A stretch of 5,714 nt of DNA, taken from the NCBI GenBank assembly GCA_947311285.1, contig CAMZKS010000087.1, positions 1 to 5,714 of the forward strand, written 5' to 3'. Under the pieces are notes generated by a model. It was not told the DNA's origin. It made no database searches and saw only the letters and a list, made by a program, of their open reading frames with translations. Position numbers and translations under genes: made by a program. Origin of the DNA: an uncultured bacterium (GTDB lineage: Bacteria; Patescibacteriota; Gracilibacteria; UBA4473). Shown piece by piece: positions 1 through 5,714 of this stretch (within the stretch, counting starts at the first letter, position 1; each line of letters starts with the position of its first letter).

Positions 1-1361
1 CCCCCACTAGCTACATAGTTTCGACGTACTAATTTAGGCTTATTGGTTAACAGTTTTGGATTTTTATCGAAGTCAGCAAAACCAACCTCACGGGCACGAA
101 TATCACGAAAAATATAACTATTTTGGTCTAAATTATGTTCGTCATAAAATTCACCTCCAACCAACTCACGCAATTTTTGTGGTTGGTCTTTTAAAATTTG
201 TCGTAGATTAGAAAATTTGGCCCCATCTAAAATATTACTGACGGGGACATCACGCATTAAGCGCATAATTCGTGTCCATTCTGGTACAAAAGTCTGAAAC
301 TGTACGAGTAGTTTTACTAAATCATCATCATGGTAAGGCACATAATCACCTCGTTCCCACCATTCTTTTAACTCGGCTGTTTCTAGCACCAAACACGGAT
401 AAATTTTAATAAAATCCGGACACATATCCGGGTTACTAAACACTTCTTTCATCCATTCTAAATCGTTTTCGGGTGTACTGCCGGGCAGTCCTGGCATTAA
501 GTGCCAGCAAACTTTAAACCCAAAATCTTTCATTAATTTTTGTGCCTTTACTACGTGTTTACGCGAGTGCCCACGCTTGGTTAAACGTTGAATATCATCA
601 TTCAATGTCTGCACACCGATTTCAATTCGTGTACAACCATAACGCCGCATTCGCACCAATTCTCGCTCATTAATAAAGTCCGGACGTGTTTCTAGAGTCA
701 GTCCAATAATACGGTGATCCGCGGTTTCATTATGAGTTTGTGATTTAGCTAAGGTCGTCGCAATTTTTCGGTAGGATTTTTTCTTTTCCTCACTTAAACC
801 AAACTCATTAGCGGCATCGTAACATCGTTTTAAGTACCAACTTTGGTAGCGATGTGGCAAAAAGCTCCACGTGCCACCCATGACAATAATTTCAAGTTTT
901 GAAGTTGGATGCCCTGACTCCATTAAAGCCGTAAGACGATTATAAACTTGCCGGTAAGGGTGAAAATTATTGCGCACAGCACGCGCAGCCGCCGGCTGGT
1001 TGCTCATATAGCTTTTTGGCATTCTGTCTTCGGTAGGACAATATACACAACGTCCTGGACATGGATAAGGTTTGGTTAGAATCCCAATCGGGGATACGCC
1101 TGAAATAGTTCGAACCGAGCGTTTTTTTAGCATCCCCTCTAGTAGTCTTGGGATCTCTATATTTTGCTCACGAGCGACGGCTAAAATATCTCGATTTTGT
1201 ATGGTCGGAATGGTGGTTCCCGCCGAAAAAACATATTTTCGTTGTTCTAGCTTTTTGGCAGACCGAGGTGGCTTTTCTAGCAATTCACGCAGAAAGGCCT
1301 CCACCTCCACAGGGTGGTTTACTTTTTGCGACGCGCCAAACACTTTAATTTGCTTTGCCAT
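1..1361 (-). CDS. elp3: Elp3-type tRNA wobble-uridine modifying radical SAM/GNAT enzyme, C-terminus cut by window edge
   Basis: Elp3 uses S-adenosylmethionine radical chemistry and acetyl-CoA to place a carboxymethyl-type group on C5 of wobble U34 in tRNA; bacterial forms act without the other Elongator subunits. Seen here: 453 complete codons starting at ATG 1361. An N-terminal basic region (about residues 1-85) precedes a radical SAM core with the CX3CX2C iron-sulfur cluster motif CPGRCVYCP (Cys101, Cys105, Cys108), MGGTW at 161-165, ETRPD at 224-228, YGCTRIEIGVQ at 241-251, KRGH at 262-265, MPGLPG at 289-294, and DIRAREVG at 420-427. The visible part ends in RRNYVASG, which matches the family stretch at the entry to the acetyltransferase domain, so roughly 90-100 residues are missing compared with the usual ~550. 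The start is fixed by an in-frame TAG 15 nt upstream; no Shine-Dalgarno is visible. It lies 56 nt downstream of the IMPACT gene and is probably the last visible gene of the same operon. The family call is very secure. Confidence 0.95.
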   Translation of the reverse strand, partial: MAKQIKVFGASQKVNHPVEVEAFLRELLEKPPRSAKKLEQRKYVFSAGTTIPTIQNRDILAVAREQNIEIPRLLEGMLKKRSVRTISGVSPIGILTKPYPCPGRCVYCPTEDRMPKSYMSNQPAAARAVRNNFHPYRQVYNRLTALMESGHPTSKLEIIVMGGTWSFLPHRYQSWYLKRCYDAANEFGLSEEKKKSYRKIATTLAKSQTHNETADHRIIGLTLETRPDFINERELVRMRRYGCTRIEIGVQTLNDDIQRLTKRGHSRKHVVKAQKLMKDFGFKVCWHLMPGLPGSTPENDLEWMKEVFSNPDMCPDFIKIYPCLVLETAELKEWWERGDYVPYHDDDLVKLLVQFQTFVPEWTRIMRLMRDVPVSNILDGAKFSNLRQILKDQPQKLRELVGGEFYDEHNLDQNSYIFRDIRAREVGFADFDKNPKLLTNKPKLVRRNYVASG

Positions 1362-1417
1362 GAGGGTTAGAAACTAAAGAACGAGCGGAAAAAGTAAAGT
1401 TTTGGCGTAGCTTGAAA

Positions 1418-1834
1418 TTAAACCTTTTCAAGTATTAACTTTGTTGCATCTTGTACGTGCTTGTATCTATCAGTGCCTAAATGCTTGCCGCCAAACCAAC
1501 GCGTTACCACCACAATAGTGTTTACGTAGTTTCGTTTTTGCATGATGCGTAGAATCACCGCGCCGGCTCCCGTTTCGCCGTCATCTTGTTTGGTTTCCCA
1601 AATTTTACCATCACGAGAAAGCCGTGCCGCCCAACTATGATGCGTGGCTTTCGCATATTTTTTAGGCTGCTTAAGTTTTAGTAAAAAAGATTTGATCTCC
1701 TCTCGATCCATGACCTTTCCGCCACTAACCGAATATTTAGACCCACGGTCAGAGATAATACTCTCTAGCAGAATAAAAGGTTCTGGTAGTGCTTTACTAT
1801 CTAAGAAATCAATACTGGCTTGGTTGGTTTTCAT
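1418..1834 (-). CDS. IMPACT/UPF0029 (YigZ N-terminal-like) single-domain protein
   Basis: This 138-residue protein is a member of the IMPACT/UPF0029 family. Visible motifs are DRGSKY (29-34), KATHHSWAAR (62-71), DDGETGAG (84-91), and VVVTRWFGGKHLG (108-120) followed by TDRYKHV (121-127). Bacterial YigZ-type members are about 200 residues because they carry a second C-terminal domain (DUF1949); this one stops right after the first domain. The DDGET.AG core and the LG.DR.KH segment resemble, from memory, eukaryotic IMPACT/Yih1 more than the DDGEP and LG.GGL forms of typical bacterial YigZ. Eukaryotic IMPACT binds GCN1 and tempers GCN2 signalling; the bacterial role is not established, though binding to nucleic acid or ribosomes has been suggested. 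The start ATG is 10 nt after the stop of the preceding gene. A possible AGGA sits only 2 nt before the ATG, too close to be a good ribosome binding site. Family call is confident; function is unknown. Confidence 0.88.
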   Translation of the reverse strand: MKTNQASIDFLDSKALPEPFILLESIISDRGSKYSVSGGKVMDREEIKSFLLKLKQPKKYAKATHHSWAARLSRDGKIWETKQDDGETGAGAVILRIMQKRNYVNTIVVVTRWFGGKHLGTDRYKHVQDATKLILEKV

Positions 1835-1844
1835 TTTCCTAACT

Positions 1845-2261
1845 CTAATCAGTTCTACGTTTAGCTCTAGTCCAAATGTTTGAAGAACGGTTCGTTGCTA
1901 GGTTCCGATCAACATAAATTGGTAATTGGTTTCGATCAATTATTAGAACTTTTGGCAACCCTACAACCTTCTGCCCGTGATTACTTAGCATCTGCATCCA
2001 CGTAGGGTCTATTTTTTTATACTTACTTCCGTCCATTTCATAGCCTAAAATTGTATGATAACGAATCGGAGTATTGGAGATATCACCATCAAGTAATTCT
2101 AGAGGAATATTTGTTCCTTTTAGTTGCGCCATTACTTCTGCACAAATAAGACTGCAGAAGCTACCAAGGTGAGGGACCTTTGTATTTTTCTGCTTACCGA
2201 CTATTTCGTATGCAACGCTAATAGCGGCTCTAATTACTTCTTCATCTTTTCTCCATTCCAT
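1845..2261 (-). CDS. Hypothetical protein with transglutaminase/papain-like Cys-His-Asp pattern
   Basis: I do not recognise this 138-residue protein as a named family. It has no signal peptide or membrane segment and should be cytoplasmic. What can be seen is GSFCSLICAEVMAQL (33-47) with Cys36 and Cys40 in a helix-like setting, then RYHTILGYEMDG (67-78) with His69, then KKIDPTW (82-88) with Asp85. A cysteine at a helix start, a histidine opening a beta strand, and an Asp in a DPTW-like turn after the next strand is the order found in transglutaminase-like and papain-fold hydrolases, so a small cysteine peptidase, amidase or a degenerate relative is possible. This rests on the motif pattern only. 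The C-terminal tail (about 118-138) is polar and basic. The ATG shares one base with the permease stop codon (TAATG), so translation is probably coupled to the transporter. TAG stop; the next gene starts 10 nt later. Being an ordinary coding gene is well supported by frame length, packing and the fitted overlap. Confidence 0.75.
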   Translation of the reverse strand: MEWRKDEEVIRAAISVAYEIVGKQKNTKVPHLGSFCSLICAEVMAQLKGTNIPLELLDGDISNTPIRYHTILGYEMDGSKYKKIDPTWMQMLSNHGQKVVGLPKVLIIDRNQLPIYVDRNLATNRSSNIWTRAKRRTD

Positions 2262-2263
2262 TA
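2259..2263 (-). other. 1-nt stop/start overlap TAATG between permease and hypothetical gene
   Basis: The permease TAA (2263-2261) and the ATG of the next gene (2261-2259) share one base. No Shine-Dalgarno is visible in the preceding AAATTTTA stretch, so re-initiation after the permease stop is the likely way this start is used. It supports both gene boundaries. Confidence 0.8.
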
Positions 2264-5200
2264 TAAAATTTGTTTAATCTTTTTGAACGGCCACTTAACC
2301 GCGGTCGATACGCCCCAGCTAATATCTTCAAACATCACCATTAAACACGGTACTAATATCACCGTTAAGAATGTCGCCAGTGTCATTCCATAAATAATAG
2401 CGAATCCAAGCCCTTCCCAGATGGGGTCTGATAACGCCAGTGGTAGTAATCCAAAAATAGTGGTAATTGAAGTTAAAATAATCGGCTGCATCCGAGACCT
2501 GCCTGCCTCCTGAAAGGTGGCGTATTTATCGTTTAGTCTTTTCATGTCTTGATTAATCCGATCAATTAAGACGATCGAATCATTCACAATAATTCCCGCT
2601 AAGGCCACAATCCCAATCATAGCTGGAAAAGAAATCGGTGTGCCTGATAACCAAAAGCCGAGAAATACACCCGTTAAAGATAACGGCAACAACATAATGA
2701 TTACCCCCGCTTGTAGGAACGAATCAAACTGCAAAACCAATACCACTAAGATTAAGAAGACTCCCAGTAGCATCGCCATAGCCATCTCTGAAACCAAGCG
2801 CTGCGATTTTTCGTTATCACCGCCTATTTTAACTTGATCACCAGCCTGCATTGGCAGTTCGGTAATAAGCGCCTCTAGCTGAGCCTTAAACTGTGCCGCG
2901 GTTGCGCCTCCTTCAATACCAGCTCCCACGGTAATAGTTCTTTTTCCGTCAATATGCTGGAACTTAGTTCGTTCCGCTTGAATCGTGAAATCCGCTACAT
3001 CCGAAAGATTAATAAAGGTTCCGTCTGGGGTTTTGATTGGAATTTGAGACACAATATCAAGCGACTTTGGGTTCGACCACAGACGATCCCCCTTAAAATC
3101 AAAACGGGCCTTTACCTCTATTTCTTCTCCGTCTTCAGTTAATTCTAAAATAGTAATTCCCTCAATTCCCGCTCGTAATGTTTGCTGTAACTGCACGGGA
3201 GACAAGCCATATCGATTTAATTTTTCGCGATCAAATCTCCATGTCATTTGTGGTACTGCTTCGCCTCGATTATCCGTAATATTTTTTAACGTCGCTCCGT
3301 TTTCTAATTCAAGTTTCGCTAAATCTCTAATCAGTGTTTGTGCCATAGCCGCAATCCGATCTAAGTTTTCACTAACCAATGTAATCGTCACCGGTTGGTC
3401 CCCTCCGGGTGGACCTGCTGCTAATTCCGAGATTTTAATATCTAGACAATCTGGCAACGCCGCTATTAAATCTGCACGCACCCTTGGTGCCAAGTCCACC
3501 GAGCTAATTTCTCGTTCAGATTTATCAAACAGATTTATAGTAATCCCAATAATGTTCTCGGTTGAACCAGTGTTTCCGGCTCTCGCGTCTTGATTTGGAT
3601 CATAGGGCGATTTTTCTCCAACTGATACTTGGAAATTTTTAAGCCAGGAAGATTCTTCTGTAAAATAAGGTAAAAAGACCGCATCAATTTTTGGTAAAAG
3701 TTTTTTCATACTTTCAAGGTCTGTCCCTGTTGGGGCTTCTATCGAAGCGGTAAAATAATTTTCATCTCCAGAGGGAAAAATTTCTACTGAAACTTTACCC
3801 GTTACTGGCAAAGAAAAAGCGTAAATCATCAAAGCAAACGACGCTAAAAGTACGCCATAAATTCGCAACTTGCGCTTAAACATCCACCCCATAAATTTTT
3901 CGTAATAATCTTTAAGGCCGTTCATAATTTTAGATTCTCGTTGCGTTTGTGGTGGAAACATTCGAAAGAACATCACCCCAAACACTGGTAACATAAAAAG
4001 CGACACAAACAACGAGGCACTCAAAACTAAAATCACGGTTCTAGGAATACCAGAAATATATTCTCCAGAGATTCCCGAAATCATAAATAGCATAGGGGCA
4101 AAGGCGAGCATTGTGGTCGCCGTACCGGTAGTAACGGGCCACCTAAATTGGATAAGTGTTTGCCGGGCAGCCTCTAACGGTGTTAACTTTTTTTCATAAA
4201 TCCCTTCGGAAATCCCTTCCGTAATAATAATGGCATTATCCACCAGTAACCCAAGTGCGAGAACCAGCGCAAAGAGGGATAAGAAATTAAACGTTTCCCC
4301 GACTAAGTAGAGCCCCAATACTGCCATTAAAAGAGTTAAAGGGATCGCAATAAAGGCCAGAACTGATTCACGCCATCCAAGCGCCAAAAGTAATACGAGA
4401 CCAATAACCAATAAAGTTTGAAATCCACTATCAAACAGCTGTCCTAAGCTTTTTTCAATATCATCGGCCGAATTAAATACGGTTTCCACGGCAATGTTCG
4501 CAGGCAATTGCCCCGTTTCAAAAAACGAATCAACCGTCAAAAGTGATTGCTCTACGACTCGTGGCACATTGGTCTTTGTCTCGGATTTTAGAACATCAAT
4601 TGAAATAAATCTTTCCGAAGCTTCGCCTGTTGAAATTAATTTTTCAACCTTCAGTTCATCAAACTCTCTTCGTACTTCGCCTAAATCTTCTAAACGAATC
4701 ACTTGTCCAGAACGAGTTTGTAACGGTAACGCCATAAATTCCGCTACAGATTGAATTTCCCCAGATACTCGAACATCAACCCCTTCGCCACGCACCGTGA
4801 TAGCCCCGAGCGGAATATCTCGATTAGCCGCGTTAATAGATTGTACAACTTCATCTAAACTGAGCCCTAGACCTTGTAACTTAATTGGATCGATGTAAAG
4901 GTGATACTGCTCATCAGGAACACCGCTTAGGCGCGCTTCTTTCACCCCATCAATGGTTTCAATTTGGTTTGATAGGTTTTCGGCAAAACTTTTTAGTTGC
5001 GAATAAGAATAATCACCCGAAACGGATAAAGTTAAAATCGGCGTTGATGAAATATTCGCTTGTTTGACGTTTGGGGCATCCAAGATTGAATCTGGTAACT
5101 TACGGGAAGCATCATCTACCGCATCTTGCACGGCATTAGTGTTTTTGGTCATATCCGTTCCAATTTCAAACTCTACAATGACACTTGAAACACCGGCTAC

Positions 5201-5482
5201 GGACGTTGAAGTATATTCCTCAACATCATCCAAATTTTTAATTTCTTGCTCAATCTTATCGGTAATAAGATGTTCCATGTCTTCGGCCGTCGCTCCTGGC
5301 CAAATAGTTGATACAATCACTATTGGAATTTCTACATCTGGTGAATTTTCTTGTGGAATCGCCTTGTAGGCCATTATTCCTGAGACAAAGAAAAGAAGCG
5401 CAAACAAGAGTGTGACTCTGAATCGTTCTAATAAAAACGTCCATAACTGCGGCAGCTTAGTTTGGGGTTCTTGATTATTCAT
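2261..5482 (-). CDS. RND-family efflux permease (AcrB/HAE-type inner-membrane pump)
   Basis: This is a full-length 1073-residue proton-driven RND exporter, close to the family norm of 1000-1100. The usual duplicated layout is visible: TM1 at about 22-40; a large extracytoplasmic loop (about 41-350) with WPGATAEDME at 61-70; TM2-TM6 between about 352 and 508; TM7 at about 538-558; a second large loop (about 559-897) with FPSGDENYF at 569-577 and GPPGGDQP at 690-697; and TM8-TM12 from about 898 to 1050. The TM4 proton-relay segment reads GLLVDNAII (411-419) with Asp415. AcrB has a second Asp next to it, but VDN is common in other HAE-type pumps. TM10 carries GIIVNDSIVLID (963-974). The start ATG lies inside the end of the adaptor gene (8-nt overlap), confirming the pairing and arguing for translational coupling; an AGAAG element before it is only a weak Shine-Dalgarno. 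The substrate cannot be told from sequence; drugs, lipids or other amphiphiles are typical. No outer-membrane channel gene is in the window. Confidence 0.96.
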   Translation of the reverse strand: MNNQEPQTKLPQLWTFLLERFRVTLLFALLFFVSGIMAYKAIPQENSPDVEIPIVIVSTIWPGATAEDMEHLITDKIEQEIKNLDDVEEYTSTSVAGVSSVIVEFEIGTDMTKNTNAVQDAVDDASRKLPDSILDAPNVKQANISSTPILTLSVSGDYSYSQLKSFAENLSNQIETIDGVKEARLSGVPDEQYHLYIDPIKLQGLGLSLDEVVQSINAANRDIPLGAITVRGEGVDVRVSGEIQSVAEFMALPLQTRSGQVIRLEDLGEVRREFDELKVEKLISTGEASERFISIDVLKSETKTNVPRVVEQSLLTVDSFFETGQLPANIAVETVFNSADDIEKSLGQLFDSGFQTLLVIGLVLLLALGWRESVLAFIAIPLTLLMAVLGLYLVGETFNFLSLFALVLALGLLVDNAIIITEGISEGIYEKKLTPLEAARQTLIQFRWPVTTGTATTMLAFAPMLFMISGISGEYISGIPRTVILVLSASLFVSLFMLPVFGVMFFRMFPPQTQRESKIMNGLKDYYEKFMGWMFKRKLRIYGVLLASFALMIYAFSLPVTGKVSVEIFPSGDENYFTASIEAPTGTDLESMKKLLPKIDAVFLPYFTEESSWLKNFQVSVGEKSPYDPNQDARAGNTGSTENIIGITINLFDKSEREISSVDLAPRVRADLIAALPDCLDIKISELAAGPPGGDQPVTITLVSENLDRIAAMAQTLIRDLAKLELENGATLKNITDNRGEAVPQMTWRFDREKLNRYGLSPVQLQQTLRAGIEGITILELTEDGEEIEVKARFDFKGDRLWSNPKSLDIVSQIPIKTPDGTFINLSDVADFTIQAERTKFQHIDGKRTITVGAGIEGGATAAQFKAQLEALITELPMQAGDQVKIGGDNEKSQRLVSEMAMAMLLGVFLILVVLVLQFDSFLQAGVIIMLLPLSLTGVFLGFWLSGTPISFPAMIGIVALAGIIVNDSIVLIDRINQDMKRLNDKYATFQEAGRSRMQPIILTSITTIFGLLPLALSDPIWEGLGFAIIYGMTLATFLTVILVPCLMVMFEDISWGVSTAVKWPFKKIKQIL
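5475..5482 (-). other. 8-nt adaptor-stop/permease-start overlap (ATGAATAA)
   Basis: The permease ATG (5482-5480) lies before the adaptor TAA (5477-5475) in a different frame. Such overlaps commonly couple translation of the two pump components and keep their amounts matched. No strong Shine-Dalgarno precedes this ATG, which fits a start served by ribosomes finishing the adaptor. Confidence 0.8.
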
Positions 5483-5714
5483 TTATAGCTTCTAAATTAA
5501 GATTCAACATCGCGTCTTGGTTTCTCACTAATTCTCCTGGTAGCACGCGCTTGTAGTACTCAATCACCATTTCACCCTTCTCTATACCACTTACTATTTC
5601 AATATTACTGAATAAAGACCGGATAGCCGAGCGACGAAAAATTGTCGTTGGTCGAGTCGTCGTCAGTAATATTGAAATAGTAAGTGGTATAGAGAAGGGT
5701 GAAATGGTGATTGA
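5475..5714 (-). CDS. RND efflux periplasmic adaptor (membrane fusion protein), C-terminal tail; reading reliable only up to about 5611
   Basis: The open frame entering from the right edge ends at TAA 5475-5477 and gives 79 residues. Its last 44 or so read SNIEIVSGIEKGEMVIEYY (first part) and end in NLEAINE. The IEIVSGIEKGEMVI segment is the hallmark of the membrane-proximal domain of HlyD/AcrA-type adaptors, which in the family typically reads like VEIVSGLKEGDxVV. Adaptors link the RND permease to the outer envelope, and adaptor-permease gene pairs are standard. The gene overlaps the permease start by 8 nt (ATGAATAA). Upstream of about 5611 the minus-strand frame stays open but turns into non-family sequence (TTTRPTTIFRRSAIRSLF); this is the antisense of real adaptor sequence that appears on the plus strand. 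So only 5475-5611 should be trusted as adaptor coding sequence on this strand; the remainder belongs to the inverted repeat described separately. Confidence 0.82.
   Translation of the reverse strand, partial: SITISPFSIPLTISILLTTTRPTTIFRRSAIRSLFSNIEIVSGIEKGEMVIEYYKRVLPGELVRNQDAMLNLNLEAINE
5560..5714. repeat. Perfect 52-bp inverted repeat with 51-bp loop, at the window edge
   Basis: Bases 5560-5611 and 5663-5714 are exact reverse complements over 52 positions, with bases 5612-5662 as the spacer. The inner pair 5612/5662 does not match; the outer limit cannot be judged because the right arm ends at the window's last base. Both arms encode the same adaptor peptide (IEIVSGIEKGEMVI), on opposite strands. 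It has no transposase, no short terminal repeat pattern and no T-run, so it is not an insertion sequence or an intrinsic terminator. The most likely origin is a fold-back chimera or a contig that ran into its own reverse complement. Confidence 0.97.
5611..5714 (+). pseudogene. Plus-strand copy of the adaptor C-terminal region (fold-back duplicate)
   Basis: Read on the plus strand from 5611, the sequence gives 34 residues: NKDRIAERRKIVVGRVVV followed by SNIEIVSGIEKGEMVI. This is what the adaptor family should look like just upstream of the tail found on the minus strand: a short strand with 'xxxRRxVVxGRxxx' and then the EIVSGxExGE hairpin. It therefore supplies the residues the minus-strand gene lacks, in the wrong orientation. 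The plus frame is closed by a TAG at 5554-5556, and 5560-5610 in this frame is antisense sequence, so there is no real gene start here. I read it as part of the same adaptor gene placed in reverse by an artefact or an inverted duplication, not as an independent gene. Confidence 0.7.

Noticed and set aside
1300..1318. Small hairpin CCACC...GGTGG within elp3
   Set aside because: It lies inside conserved-frame coding sequence, is short and has no following T-run on the transcribed strand, so it is not a terminator.
1072..1377. Plus-strand open frames of 60-101 codons opposite elp3, the IMPACT gene and the permease
   Set aside because: They lie antisense to strongly supported genes, show no family motifs and have no ribosome binding sites; they are shadows of the real coding strand.
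1362..1417. Possible promoter or terminator in the 56-nt gap before elp3
   Set aside because: No convincing -35/-10 pair and no stem followed by a T-run could be found on the minus strand.
2675..2690. TM10 of the permease reads VNDSIVLID rather than the Lys-Asn of AcrB
   Set aside because: Lys-lacking TM10 segments of this kind are common in HAE-type RND permeases outside the AcrB group, so it is not a sign of inactivity.
4230..4250. Single Asp (VDN) in the TM4 proton-relay motif instead of Asp-Asp
   Set aside because: VDN is a frequent natural form in non-AcrB RND pumps; the rest of the protein is intact, so I do not call it broken.
5560..5714. Inverted repeat as an intrinsic terminator, transposon end or phase-variable invertible switch
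   Set aside because: No T-run, no transposase or recombinase gene nearby, and flipping the loop does not restore an intact adaptor because the outer arm stays antisense.

Overview
All credible genes in this window lie on the minus strand, so transcription runs from high to low coordinates. Read in that direction the order is: the C-terminal tail of an RND periplasmic adaptor (membrane fusion protein), a full-length RND permease, a small unrecognised protein with a Cys/His/Asp pattern, a single-domain IMPACT/UPF0029 protein, and Elp3 (radical SAM plus GNAT tRNA-modifying enzyme), which runs off the left edge. The first two junctions overlap (8 nt and 1 nt), the third gap is 10 nt and the fourth is 56 nt, so this looks like one compact transcription unit.

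The DNA is AT-rich, the genes are tightly packed, stops are ordinary TAA/TAG and Shine-Dalgarno signals are weak or absent. A stand-alone bacterial Elp3, a minimal IMPACT domain and a two-component RND pump with no outer-membrane channel gene in view would fit a Candidate Phyla Radiation (Patescibacteria) genome. This is inference from gene content only, and other uncultured bacteria or a metagenomic bin of another phylum cannot be excluded.

Region by region: 1-1361 is elp3 (453 codons visible; most of the GNAT domain is missing). 1362-1417 is a short gap with nothing recognisable. 1418-1834 is the IMPACT-family protein. 1845-2261 is the unknown putative cysteine hydrolase-like protein. 2261-5482 is the RND permease. 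5475 to about 5611 is the genuine adaptor tail. 5560-5714 is a perfect 52-bp inverted repeat around a 51-bp loop.

The right end is the most peculiar part. The family-like adaptor sequence continues on the PLUS strand from 5611 to the window end, while the minus-strand reading beyond 5611 is merely its antisense. The sequence therefore folds back on itself inside the adaptor gene. The simplest explanation is a fold-back chimera or contig-end artefact; a real inverted duplication is the alternative.

Functionally, the adaptor and permease form a proton-driven export system. Elp3 modifies wobble uridine of tRNA, and IMPACT-family proteins are linked to translation control in eukaryotes, so the operon joins an envelope transporter to two translation-related genes. 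I found no clear evidence of a wholly new system here.
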